Shown here in pieces: positions 18,965-27,856 of a DNA stretch of 64,000 nt; the stretch's first letter is position 1; each line of letters opens with the position of its first letter. The notes beneath the pieces were generated by a model. It ran no database searches and was not told where the DNA came from. It was given only the letters and a program-made list of their open reading frames with translations. Source of the DNA: JBFHQE01 sp041592335 (lineage in GTDB: Bacteria > Pseudomonadota > Gammaproteobacteria > Thiohalobacterales > Thiohalobacteraceae); assembly GCA_041592335.1 (NCBI GenBank), contig JBFHQE010000003.1, positions 101,512-165,511 on the forward strand, in the 5' to 3' direction. Position numbers and translations under genes: made by a program.

Positions 18965-19042
18965 GCAAAAAAGAAAGGCCGATATCTTTTTCGAGTGACT
19001 CAGCATTTAACCGGAGCGAGAAAAAGTGTATCGGCCTTTCTT
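18965..19042 (-). terminator. Terminator after secA
   Basis: Long interrupted stem: outer arms GAAAGGCCGATA/TATCGGCCTTTC and inner arms CTTTTTCTCG/CGAAAAAG around a loop of about 23 nt, followed on the minus strand by a T-run. It ends the secA transcript and separates it from argJ. Confidence 0.75.
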
Positions 19043-19055
19043 ATCCAGCCAAAAG

Positions 19056-21773
19056 TTAACTCAACTTGCCATGGCACTGCTTATATTTCTTACCTGATCC
19101 ACAGGGACAGGGTTCGTTACGACCCACCTTGCGGCCATCGCGTGTAACCGGTTCCTGCGAAGAGGCTTCACCGGAAGCCGCATCAGCCTGTTGACCACCC
19201 TCATGGAGCGCGTCAGCCTCGGCATGCTGGAACTTCATATTTGCTGTCTGCTGGCGTTGCGCCTCAACCGCGGCAACATCTTCCTCGGCACGCACCTTCA
19301 CCTTGGAAACGACACCAACCACCTCGCGCTTGATCCGCTCAAGCATGGCGGAAAACATTTCGAACGCTTCGCGCTTGTATTCCTGCTTCGGGTTCTTTTG
19401 CGCATAACCACGCAAACCAATCCCCTGACGCAGATAATCCATCGCGGCAAGATGCTCTTTCCAGGATTGATCCAGCACCTGCAACATGACTGACTTTTCA
19501 AAATGCCGCACTACCTGCGCGCCGGCCATGCTTTCTTTCTCGCGATAATCCTTTTCCAGCTCTTCTATGATGCGCTCGCGCAAGGTTTCTTCATGCAGAT
19601 CGTCATCCTTATCCAGCCAGCGCTGAATGGAATAGCTGGCGCCGAATTCCTCCTCAATGATTTTCTCAAGGCCCGGTACATCCCATTGCTCATCCAGGCT
19701 GCCCGGCGGAATATAGCCCGATACCACGTCATTCACGACATCGCGGCGTATCTCCTGAATGATGTCGCTGACATCGTCCGTCGCCATCAACTCGGAACGC
19801 TGCGCATAGACAACCTTGCGCTGATCGTTGGCGACATCATCGTATTCCAGCAACTGCTTGCGGATATTAAAGTTGTGTCCTTCCACCTTGCGCTGTGCGT
19901 TTTCAATCGCCTTGGTGACCCACTTGTGCTCGATGGCCTCGCCTTCTTCCATGCCAAGGCGCTTCATCATCCCCGCCACGCGATCGGAGGCAAAGATGCG
20001 CATCAGGTTATCTTCCAGCGAAAGATAAAAACGGCTGGAACCTGGGTCGCCCTGGCGACCGGAACGGCCGCGCAACTGATTGTCGATACGCCGCGACTCA
20101 TGACGCTCAGTACCGATGATATGCAACCCGCCCGACTCCAGCACTTTCTGATGCCGCTGCTCCCATTCATTATTGATGCGCTCGACATCGGCGTCACCGG
20201 GATTTTCGCCCAGCGCCGCAAGGTCAATATCGAGGTTACCACCCAGCTTGATGTCGGTACCGCGACCGGCCATGTTGGTGGCGATGGTTACCGCACCCGG
20301 CAAACCCGCCTGCTCGACGATATGCGCCTCGCGCTCATGCTGCTTGGCGTTCAGCACTTCGTGCTTGATGCCTGCCTTCTTGAGCAATCCTGAAAGGTAC
20401 TCGGAAGTTTCCACCGAAGTCGTGCCGACCAGCACCGGCTGCCCCTTCTGCTGACACTGACGAATATCTTCGATAATGGCGTCATATTTTTCTTTCGCGG
20501 TGAGAAACACCAGATCGCCGCGATCGTCGCGCACCATCGGGCGATGCGTGGGGATAACGACCACTTCAAGACCATAGATTTGTTGAAACTCGAAAGCCTC
20601 GGTATCCGCGGTGCCGGTCATACCGGACAGCTTGTTATAAAGCCGGAAATAATTCTGGAAGGTAATAGAGGCGTAGGTCTGGCTTTCGTTCTGAATGGCC
20701 AGCCCTTCTTTTGCTTCCACCGCCTGATGCAGGCCCTCGGACCAGCGCCGTCCGGGCATGGTGCGGCCAGTGAACTCGTCTACGATAACGATCTGGCCAT
20801 CCTGCACGATGTAATCGACATCTTTGTGGAACAATACATGTGCACGCAGCGCCGCGTTCACGTGATGCATCAAGGTCAGGTTCGAAGCATCGTAGAGACT
20901 CTGTCCCTCGCCGAGCAAACCCGCCCTGGTTAACAGCTCTTCGACCTTTTCATGACCGGTTTCAGTCAGGAAGATCTGTTTGTTCTTTTCCTCAACACTG
21001 TAATCACCGGGCCCGTCCTCCTCTTCCTGTTTCGACAGGCTGGGAATCAGCACATTGATCTTGGTATAGAGTTCAGTGTTATCGGCTGTCGGCCCGGAAA
21101 TAATCAGCGGCGTGCGCGCTTCGTCGATCAGGATGGAATCCACTTCGTCGACAATGGCGAAATTAAGTTCGCGCAACACCTTGTCTTCCAGACGGAAGGC
21201 CATGTTGTCGCGCAGGTAATCGAAACCGAATTCGTTATTGGTGCCATAGGTGATATCGCAGGCATATGCCGCGCGTTTATCGACCGGCGACATACCCGGT
21301 ACGGCGACGCCCGTCGTCAGCCCCAGGAAACCATACAGCTTACCCATCCATTCGGCATCGCGACGCGCCAGGTAATCATTCACGGTGACGACATGCACAC
21401 CCTTGCCGGAAACCGCATTCAGATAGGCGGCCAGCGTCGCTACCAGTGTTTTACCTTCACCGGTGCGCATCTCGGTGATCTTGCCCTGATGCAGCACCAT
21501 GCCGCCGATCAGCTGCACATCGTAATGCCGCATCCCCAGGGCTCGCTTGCCCGCCTCGCGAACTACGGCAAAGGCTTCGGGCAGCAGGTCATCCAGCGAG
21601 GCGCCATCCTGCAGACGCTGGCGGAATTCGTTGGTCTTGGCGCGTATCGCCGCGTCATCCAGTTTTTCCAGTTCCGGCTCGAACGCGTTAATGCGCTCCA
21701 CGGTCTTGAACATGCGTTTGACCAGCCGGTCGTTGCGGCTGCCGAAGACTTTTTTCAGTAATGCGCTAACCAT
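19056..21773 (-). CDS. secA: Preprotein translocase ATPase SecA
   Basis: Motor ATPase that pushes preproteins through SecYEG. The 905 residues (E. coli form about 901) include Walker A MRTGEGKTLVATL near residue 105, the DEAD-type box VDEVDSILIDEARTP, and the C-terminal SecB-binding zinc motif NEPCPCGSGKKYKQCHGK. No secM-like gene lies upstream. A separate promoter is proposed at 21812. Confidence 0.98.
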   Translation of the reverse strand: MVSALLKKVFGSRNDRLVKRMFKTVERINAFEPELEKLDDAAIRAKTNEFRQRLQDGASLDDLLPEAFAVVREAGKRALGMRHYDVQLIGGMVLHQGKITEMRTGEGKTLVATLAAYLNAVSGKGVHVVTVNDYLARRDAEWMGKLYGFLGLTTGVAVPGMSPVDKRAAYACDITYGTNNEFGFDYLRDNMAFRLEDKVLRELNFAIVDEVDSILIDEARTPLIISGPTADNTELYTKINVLIPSLSKQEEEDGPGDYSVEEKNKQIFLTETGHEKVEELLTRAGLLGEGQSLYDASNLTLMHHVNAALRAHVLFHKDVDYIVQDGQIVIVDEFTGRTMPGRRWSEGLHQAVEAKEGLAIQNESQTYASITFQNYFRLYNKLSGMTGTADTEAFEFQQIYGLEVVVIPTHRPMVRDDRGDLVFLTAKEKYDAIIEDIRQCQQKGQPVLVGTTSVETSEYLSGLLKKAGIKHEVLNAKQHEREAHIVEQAGLPGAVTIATNMAGRGTDIKLGGNLDIDLAALGENPGDADVERINNEWEQRHQKVLESGGLHIIGTERHESRRIDNQLRGRSGRQGDPGSSRFYLSLEDNLMRIFASDRVAGMMKRLGMEEGEAIEHKWVTKAIENAQRKVEGHNFNIRKQLLEYDDVANDQRKVVYAQRSELMATDDVSDIIQEIRRDVVNDVVSGYIPPGSLDEQWDVPGLEKIIEEEFGASYSIQRWLDKDDDLHEETLRERIIEELEKDYREKESMAGAQVVRHFEKSVMLQVLDQSWKEHLAAMDYLRQGIGLRGYAQKNPKQEYKREAFEMFSAMLERIKREVVGVVSKVKVRAEEDVAAVEAQRQQTANMKFQHAEADALHEGGQQADAASGEASSQEPVTRDGRKVGRNEPCPCGSGKKYKQCHGKLS

Positions 21774-21811
21774 GAAAAACCAATTCCAGCGATATCAAGA
21801 CAGAAGGCCGC

Positions 21812-21819
21812 ATAATACA
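21812..21819 (-). promoter_or_regulatory. Probable extended -10 promoter of secA
   Basis: On the minus strand TGTATTAT sits about 40 bp before the secA start, an extended -10 (TG then TATTAT). The -35 region is poor, which is acceptable for extended -10 promoters. Confidence 0.4.
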
Positions 21820-21966
21820 TGAGATGGGGGGTAAATTGTGGTCTGGATGCAGGTAATCAAGGGTATGGCAACAAAGATTGCCGACGCAGGCAATGCCAGC
21901 CAACCAAAGATCCAAAAAGGAATTTATGCGTAAATAAGTAACAGTGTTGAAGCGGTGTTTGCCGGT

Positions 21967-22893
21967 CTAGCGCTTGGCCCAGACATACCGCTCCGGATCG
22001 ACCGGTTTGCCATTTTTCAGCACTTCAAAATGCACGTGTGGACCGGTTGAGCGTCCGCTGGAACCCATCAGGGCGATTTCCTGGCCCTGCTTGACGGTAT
22101 CGCCGACACTGACCAGATTGGCCTGGTTATGGCCATAGCGGGTGACATAGCCATTCCCGTGATTGATTTCAACCAGGTTTCCGTAGCCGTAACGCTTGCC
22201 AGACCAGGTCACTACGCCGCCCGCAACCGATACGATCTCGGAACCGCGCTTACCGGCGAAATCCACACCTTCGTGATAGGCATGTTTGCCGGTGAAGGGA
22301 TCGGTGCGTTTGCCGAAGGGAGAGGACATCCAGCCGCCCTTGGTCGGCCGACCGGCCGGAACACCCTGCTTGGAGAGCTCTTTATTGAACAGCACGGACT
22401 CCATTGCGACCAGCTGTTGCTCGCGCTTTTCCAGCACCGCCGATAGCTTGTCCAGATCCGTCATAATATCCGGGAGTTGGTAACCTCCCTGGGTCAGCGC
22501 TGACTCAGGACCACCCTGAGCCGGAGCTTCCGAGAAATCGAATTCCGCCTTGTCGAGCTTGGCCATATCAACCAGTCGTTCGCCCACGCCTTCCAGACGC
22601 AGAATCTGGGCCTGCAACTGGCCAAGGCGCATCGCCAGCGCATCCATATGCGCCTGAGTTTCGCGCTTCGCCAGGTCGATCTCGCGCTGCTGATCGCTGA
22701 CATCGGCCTTCCATTCGGCGACCATCGCGGTCGGCGCCAGATTCGAGGTTGTCTGCCCCCAGCTGTAACCCAGGTAAATCAAGGCGGAAAAAAAGACAAA
22801 AGCGAATGAAAACAGTGGGATATAAATTCTGGGCAAACTCAGATTGAGACTGCCTGGACGTCCATGTACATTGGTAAAGAGTATGATATTCAT
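21967..22893 (-). CDS. Membrane-anchored M23 metallopeptidase
   Basis: A 308-residue LytM-type peptidase expected to face the periplasm and cut peptidoglycan cross-links or regulate amidases. It has one N-terminal membrane helix (about 25-45), a coiled coil (about 60-160) and a C-terminal M23 domain with zinc ligands in HEGVDFAG and PHVHFEV, so it looks catalytically intact. Its place between dciA and secA is conserved in pseudomonads. It is transcribed divergently from dciA. Confidence 0.9.
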   Translation of the reverse strand: MNIILFTNVHGRPGSLNLSLPRIYIPLFSFAFVFFSALIYLGYSWGQTTSNLAPTAMVAEWKADVSDQQREIDLAKRETQAHMDALAMRLGQLQAQILRLEGVGERLVDMAKLDKAEFDFSEAPAQGGPESALTQGGYQLPDIMTDLDKLSAVLEKREQQLVAMESVLFNKELSKQGVPAGRPTKGGWMSSPFGKRTDPFTGKHAYHEGVDFAGKRGSEIVSVAGGVVTWSGKRYGYGNLVEINHGNGYVTRYGHNQANLVSVGDTVKQGQEIALMGSSGRSTGPHVHFEVLKNGKPVDPERYVWAKR

Positions 22894-22968
22894 GTCTGGG
22901 CCGTTACTCTACGGATTTCACAGTTCCTTTACAATTTTGAAAACCCTATCAGGGCAGCTACATTATTT

Positions 22969-23418
22969 ATGTCGACGCGTAAGGCCATTCCTATAGCGCA
23001 AATTCTTGACCGAGTTGGCAGAAACCAGGGTCGGATGACCGAACGCTCTCAGGCGCTACGCCGCCTGGAGCATCAACTGGATCAGCTTCTCCCCCCCGAA
23101 CTGATTGGTCGGGTCAGTGTCGGCAACTTGCGCCAGGGCGTGCTGATTCTGTTCGTCGAGTCGGCCGGGTGGGCCGCGCGCCTGCGTTTTCAAGTGCCAC
23201 AATTACTGCAGAAATTAAGCCAGAAAGGTCGAATCCAGCTGGAAAAAATCGAGATTCGGGTGCTGCCGCCGCGCGTGGCTCCCCAACCCCCAAAACGCAA
23301 GGCAGAAATGTCCGAGGCCTCGGCGCAGGCGCTTGAATCCATGGCCAAAAGCCTTTCCGACCCCGGCCTTGCGGACGCCTTAGCACGCCTGTCCCAGCGC
23401 GGCAGAAAAAACCGCTGA
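22969..23418 (+). CDS. dciA: DciA-type replicative helicase loader (DUF721)
   Basis: DciA loads DnaB helicase at the origin in bacteria without DnaC. The ATG at 22969 (MSTRKAIPIAQILD) is chosen because the longer open frame would overlap the divergent M23 gene and add an atypical N-terminus. The 149 residues show the DUF721 core (LPPELIGRVSVGNLRQGVLI and SAGWAARLRFQ), then a basic, low-complexity tail. The lpxC-dciA-M23-secA order supports the call. Confidence 0.88.
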   Translation: MSTRKAIPIAQILDRVGRNQGRMTERSQALRRLEHQLDQLLPPELIGRVSVGNLRQGVLILFVESAGWAARLRFQVPQLLQKLSQKGRIQLEKIEIRVLPPRVAPQPPKRKAEMSEASAQALESMAKSLSDPGLADALARLSQRGRKNR

Positions 23419-23419
23419 G

Positions 23420-23448
23420 CAAAAAAAACGCCTGCGTCGGCAGGCGTT
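23420..23448 (-). terminator. Terminator between dciA and lpxC
   Basis: Nine-bp stem AACGCCTGC/GCAGGCGTT with loop CGAC, followed on the minus strand by a T-run. It ends lpxC (stop at 23476). The hairpin may also help stop dciA transcription from the other side, though it lacks T there. Confidence 0.85.
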
Positions 23449-23475
23449 ATGAAATCAGATACAAGCTGTTAACAA

Positions 23476-24387
23476 TCAGGAAACAGGCACCGGTTGCAGG
23501 AAGGAAATCGGCGCGGTTTCCGCATCTTCGAAGGTCACCTCTTCCCAGGCCGATTCATCAGCCAACAACGCACGCAACAGCGTGTTATTCAGCGCATGGC
23601 CGGATTTATGACCGTGGAATGCGCCAATCAGGCTGTGGCCAAGCAGATACAGATCACCAATTGCATCGAGAATCTTGTGTTTCACGAATTCGTCTTCGTA
23701 ACGCAAGCCGTCTTCATTCAACACGCGGTAATCGTCAACCACGATTGCGTTATCCATGCTGCCGCCCAGGGCCAGGTTCTTTTCGCGCAGCATTTCAATG
23801 TCACGCATAAACCCAAAAGTGCGGGCACGACTCACTTCACGCACAAATGAGGTTGTGGAGAAATCCACCTCGGAACACTGCGCGTTTTCCTTGAATACAG
23901 GGTGGTCGAAATCAATGGTAAAGCCCACCTTGAAACCATCGAAGGGATCGAAGCGCGCCCATTTGTCGCCATCTTCCACCTGGATCGGCTTGGTGATGCG
24001 AATGAACTTTTTTGGTGCATTCTGTTCTTCGATGCCCGCGGATTGCACCAGAAAAACAAACGGACCGGCACTGCCGTCCATGATAGGTACTTCCGGGGCA
24101 CTCAAATCGACATAGGCATTATCAATACCCAGCCCGGCAAAGGCCGACAGGAGATGCTCAACGGTGGAAATCTTGATATCGCCACTGACCAGCGCAGTAG
24201 ATAACTGGGTGTCACCCACGTTTTCAGGGCTGGCCTTGATCTCGACCGGTTCTTTCAGGTCGATGCGACGAAAGATAATGCCCGTATTTGGTGCGGCTGG
24301 ACGCAGGGTCAGGTAGACCTTCTCCCCCGTATGAAGCCCCACGCCGGTGGCGCGAATTACATTTTTCAAAGTACGCTGACGAATCAT
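23476..24387 (-). CDS. lpxC: UDP-3-O-acyl-N-acetylglucosamine deacetylase LpxC
   Basis: Zinc enzyme for the first committed step of lipid A synthesis. The 303 residues (E. coli 305) begin MIRQRTLKNVIRATGVGLHT and carry the zinc ligands in STVEHLLSA and VKHKILDAIGD plus the catalytic His in FHGHKSGHALNN. In most gammaproteobacteria ftsZ lies directly upstream; here a membrane hydrolase gene occupies that side, so the division cluster has been broken at this point. Confidence 0.97.
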   Translation of the reverse strand: MIRQRTLKNVIRATGVGLHTGEKVYLTLRPAAPNTGIIFRRIDLKEPVEIKASPENVGDTQLSTALVSGDIKISTVEHLLSAFAGLGIDNAYVDLSAPEVPIMDGSAGPFVFLVQSAGIEEQNAPKKFIRITKPIQVEDGDKWARFDPFDGFKVGFTIDFDHPVFKENAQCSEVDFSTTSFVREVSRARTFGFMRDIEMLREKNLALGGSMDNAIVVDDYRVLNEDGLRYEDEFVKHKILDAIGDLYLLGHSLIGAFHGHKSGHALNNTLLRALLADESAWEEVTFEDAETAPISFLQPVPVS

Positions 24388-24449
24388 TATCTATTTGATT
24401 CCTTTAACAATTTCACTACCGGCATTAGAGGGAAACTCGAAGATGCCGA

Positions 24450-24458
24450 ATTTTAACA
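24450..24458 (-). promoter_or_regulatory. Probable extended -10 promoter of lpxC
   Basis: TGTTAAAAT on the minus strand, an extended -10 with 5 of 6 matches to TATAAT, about 65 bp before the lpxC start. A hairpin with arms CGGCAT/ATGCCG follows in the leader. No good -35 was found. Confidence 0.4.
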
Positions 24459-24635
24459 CACTCATATTGCACCGAAAAGTAACATCTGGGGCCGCAAGGA
24501 CACGCAAGTATCTGATCTTCCGATGTTTGTCTGATTGTACAAAAGCAATTCTTAAGCCAACCTGAATTCAGGGCCGTGAGGGAAGTATTGGCGATATCGC
24601 ACGCCTGGACTGTGTTGCAGATCATAAAATCGCTG

Positions 24636-25649
24636 TCAGCCGCCCATGTTCTGCAACGCGCGACCCATCAGCATATTTAAGAACTGCTGACGCTGCTCCC
24701 GGCCCATGCTACGAAAGACAACGTAGCGTGCGTGTTGTTCCGGGTGCGCCGGTGATAATTGCAGCCCCCACAAAGGCGCCAGACTGTTCGGCAACAGACT
24801 GTAACGCGCATCGCCCAGAAGCTGTCTCTCTTCATCGAAAAACACAAACCCATCGGACCAGCGAACAAACCGCTCTATGTCCTGGTAGTGGACCGTTGCG
24901 GCGGACATGGGTGGCAGATCCTTGCGCTGGTCGAACAAGCCCGCAGAATCACCCGGATAATGCAGCACCTCTCCGACACCCGCACGAATCGCATCAACAT
25001 AAATGCGCTGGTCGGCAATATAAATGGATCGCCATAACACCAGATTGCCAAGTGTCGGCTTGACCATCATGGCTTCGACCCAGTGCCCACGCTGCTCAGC
25101 CAGTCGCTCAGCAGCCGCCTCTATGCGTTGCGACTGCCACAGCCCCAGCAATAGGTAACTGGCACAAAAAACCAGGCCCATAACGACAGGCAGTCGGTTC
25201 TGCTGCCGTAATGCAAACAACAACGCGAACATCAGACCCAGTGTGAACACCGGGTCGACGATAGCAATGATACTGAAAGCCAGCGGTTCATCAGTGAACG
25301 GCCACAGCCAGTGCGTACCATAACTGGTGCATGCATCCAGGAATCCGCTCAGGCAAAAGCCAAGCAAGGCAAACAGATAAAGCCTTTGAAAACCCAACCG
25401 TCGGTGCAACAAGGGCCACAGCAGCAATGCTGCCAACAAGGCGCCAAGCGGAATGAAAACCAGCGAATGGGTAAAGTGCCGATGAAATTCCAGGGACAAC
25501 AATGGGTCATGACTGGAGCGAATAAATACATCGGCATCCGCCAGCAGGCCCGAGAAAAAACCCACGACCGCCGCCAGCCGGTACTCATGCCGACGGGCAG
25601 CCGTTAGCGCCAGCACACCACCCAACAAACCCTGTGTCAGTAAATCCAT
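24636..25649 (-). CDS. Membrane-bound metal-dependent hydrolase (YdjM/DUF457 family)
   Basis: A 337-residue inner-membrane protein with about five hydrophobic helices in its first half and a soluble C-terminal part. The N-terminal region has the family's Asp and His residues (GLLADADVFIRSS and HRHFTHSLVFIPLG) thought to bind metal. The substrate is unknown. It occupies the place where ftsZ would be expected beside lpxC. It is separated from lpxC by 248 bp, which hold the lpxC promoter and nothing else recognised. Confidence 0.85.
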   Translation of the reverse strand: MDLLTQGLLGGVLALTAARRHEYRLAAVVGFFSGLLADADVFIRSSHDPLLSLEFHRHFTHSLVFIPLGALLAALLLWPLLHRRLGFQRLYLFALLGFCLSGFLDACTSYGTHWLWPFTDEPLAFSIIAIVDPVFTLGLMFALLFALRQQNRLPVVMGLVFCASYLLLGLWQSQRIEAAAERLAEQRGHWVEAMMVKPTLGNLVLWRSIYIADQRIYVDAIRAGVGEVLHYPGDSAGLFDQRKDLPPMSAATVHYQDIERFVRWSDGFVFFDEERQLLGDARYSLLPNSLAPLWGLQLSPAHPEQHARYVVFRSMGREQRQQFLNMLMGRALQNMGG

Positions 25650-25684
25650 GGCCGGATGCTAGCACCCGACGCAAATGAATACAG

Positions 25685-27436
25685 CTAGACCGCCTGAAAC
25701 TCGAACAGACTGAACTTGGATGAGGACATGAGCTGGCGAGACAGGGTAATCAGCTTGCTTCCAAAACGCTCTTCCGCAAACTCCAGCCGGGTTCCGATAT
25801 CGTAAATAGCCGCCGGGGTAATAATGGATCCCCCAAACAACCCATTCTTGTTAATCAGCAACGCGTCACCATGCGCCGAACCTGCACCTACCCCGTTAAT
25901 CGCGCGCACTCTGGCTGCTTCAGCTTCACGGGTGATTCGCATAATGCCGAACTTGATGCCAGTGCGGCGATCCAGGCGCATCCAGCGAATGGTTCCGACC
26001 TCCCAGCGCTCACCCTCGGTTTCCCGGGTGCGATAGGCGATCAGGTCGCCGACCTTTACGTTGGGTGTGGCTGTCCTGGGCAAGGAAAACGACGCGCCGT
26101 CCTCGGTCACTTCGCCACTCCCTGTATAATTTGCCTGGTTACGGGCATGACAAACAGCCAGCCCGCCTTCCGAGATATCACACTGCAGCCAGGTGTTTAA
26201 TGGAAATTTATTTTCCACCGCAATATGGTCAGGCACCTTACTGGCAGGCGTATTCTGCTGCAGCTCAATACGCGACCACACACCCGGCCTGGAGTGCGAC
26301 ATACTGTCTTCGTAACTGACCAAAGAGAGATGCGAACCGGACATGACATCGCCCTGCTCGGCCTCCTGCTCCAAAAACGCACTGACATTTTCATCATGCG
26401 CCTCGCGCATGTAATAACTCACCGCGCTGAGACCCGTTGCCACTTCGATTTCCTGCCGACATTCGTCGCGTCGCATCTGCCGCTCCTTACGCTCACCCCA
26501 GGAGTCACGCAGCCGCAAAAAGAAGTCGCGTTGAATACGTTGATTGAGTGACGACTTCTTGCCCCCATGCTGCTGTATCAGCATGCCCTGTAACAGCTTA
26601 TCAAGCCCCTTGATCAACTTATCCATTCCGATCAGGCGGCCCTCGGTGGGTTTCAGCTGCTGCCAGCCCATGTTTTTTCGCAAATGCACGGGGGGATTTG
26701 GCTTGGCCAGATCCACGAAAGGCTTACCCGATATCGACGCCGTCTTGTTGTCGCCAAGCTCAACATATTTCACCCACTCGTCTAGCCACTTGTATAACCG
26801 GCGGGCCTCACCCGGCATCAGGTGATAGGGATTGGACAGCGCCAATACCGCAATACGCAGGTAACTACTGCGTATCGAGGAATGATCGACTGTATCGAGC
26901 TCAGCCAGACCCAGATGTTCCGCAAGCAGATAAAGCTGGTTGAGGTATTTCCAGGAAGCGTCGGCACCCACGTAATGATTGGCATAACCTTCCACCATCA
27001 ATTGCGAATAACTGCTGATCGCCAGGTGAATGGCCCGCGTGAGATTAGCCGTTGCAGCATTCTTGCGCGATTCATTTTCCAGTAACTCCTGGATCACCAG
27101 GCAACAACCCTGGCCAAATCGATCCAGCACACTTTGCTGACTGGCAAGTTCCTTGAACAAATCTTCACTATCGGGGGAGCTGTGTTCCGCGAATAAATCA
27201 GCGGTCAGGGTGACATAACCAAACAGCCGGCTAAGTGCATACAGACGATCCTCAACCGCCATCTGACAGGTATTCATCTCCTCCAGGATACGGGTGACGG
27301 TTTGCGCAGTCTGTTCCGGTGTGGCGACAGTAAACTGCTGAAGCCAGGCTTCGAAAGCCTGCCTAGACTGGAAAGGTGAGCCATTGCCGGGCGTTTTGGC
27401 TGGTCTCGGCAATTCAAAATTCAGGCCCTTCTGCAT
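25685..27436 (-). CDS. PilZ-like domain protein of unknown function
   Basis: A protein of about 583 residues counted from ATG 27436; the frame stays open to 27550 but that extension looks non-coding and Cys/Arg rich. The first 400 residues are helical with no recognised domain. The C-terminal part has DISEGGLAV, which fits the DxSxxG half of the PilZ motif that binds cyclic di-GMP, then beta strands (VGDLIAYR, WEVGTIRWMRLD, KFGIMRI). The RxxxR half is not visible, so nucleotide binding is uncertain. It lies downstream of CRP/FNR-type sites and may link cyclic di-GMP or cAMP signalling to the surface systems nearby. Confidence 0.7.
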   Translation of the reverse strand: MQKGLNFELPRPAKTPGNGSPFQSRQAFEAWLQQFTVATPEQTAQTVTRILEEMNTCQMAVEDRLYALSRLFGYVTLTADLFAEHSSPDSEDLFKELASQQSVLDRFGQGCCLVIQELLENESRKNAATANLTRAIHLAISSYSQLMVEGYANHYVGADASWKYLNQLYLLAEHLGLAELDTVDHSSIRSSYLRIAVLALSNPYHLMPGEARRLYKWLDEWVKYVELGDNKTASISGKPFVDLAKPNPPVHLRKNMGWQQLKPTEGRLIGMDKLIKGLDKLLQGMLIQQHGGKKSSLNQRIQRDFFLRLRDSWGERKERQMRRDECRQEIEVATGLSAVSYYMREAHDENVSAFLEQEAEQGDVMSGSHLSLVSYEDSMSHSRPGVWSRIELQQNTPASKVPDHIAVENKFPLNTWLQCDISEGGLAVCHARNQANYTGSGEVTEDGASFSLPRTATPNVKVGDLIAYRTRETEGERWEVGTIRWMRLDRRTGIKFGIMRITREAEAARVRAINGVGAGSAHGDALLINKNGLFGGSIITPAAIYDIGTRLEFAEERFGSKLITLSRQLMSSSKFSLFEFQAV

Positions 27437-27673
27437 ACTACTTGTACCCCCGTGCGTGGTTTCATCACGGCGACACCTGGTCACATGGCTTGTTATTGGG
27501 GGCAAAATACCGGCGGGACATGCGCGCAGTTGCGCTGACACCAACTCCATCTGGCGACTCCGCTGTCATAGAATTGCTTCCTTAGACCGGTGGTTTTGCG
27601 CCCCTGCCTTTCGGTCAGGTTCGCCCTTTACAGATACTGCGAGGGGGATTGTGTCTTAATTGGCAAAAAAGAG

Positions 27674-27702
27674 CCAATATTGTGACACGCTTCACAAGTC
27701 AA
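27674..27702 (-). promoter_or_regulatory. Putative promoter of the PilZ-like gene
   Basis: On the minus strand TTGACT and TATTGG are 17 bp apart. The -35 is good (5 of 6), the -10 modest. The spacer contains a perfect CRP-type palindrome, which would suit repression, or the real promoter may lie elsewhere. Confidence 0.35.
27680..27697. promoter_or_regulatory. CRP/Vfr-type operator
   Basis: TTGTGA-CACGCT-TCACAA contains the CRP consensus TGTGA N6 TCACA exactly, with one extra matching base pair on each side. It lies about 245 bp upstream of the chosen start of the PilZ-like gene, in the 420 bp between that start and gspF. Confidence 0.6.
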
Positions 27703-27755
27703 AATTCCCACAAAAAACCTATTATTCATTTACTAACAAGGTGTTATGTGTTTTA

Positions 27756-27769
27756 TTGATCTCGATCAC
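27756..27769. promoter_or_regulatory. FNR/CRP-type operator
   Basis: TTGAT-CTCG-ATCAC matches the FNR box (TTGAT N4 ATCAA) at 9 of 10 positions and also resembles the symmetric CRP site. It lies about 75 bp from the perfect CRP-type palindrome. Which regulator binds cannot be told from sequence. Confidence 0.45.
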
Positions 27770-27856
27770 AATTTCACATATTGCGAAATTATCGAATTTA
27801 AGGCGGCAAAGATTGCCGGAAAATAAGTCAATTATTTGTCATTTTATTGAAAGGCA

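Noticed and set aside
19503..20393. Plus-strand open frame opposite secA
   Set aside because: SecA is unmistakable on the other strand.
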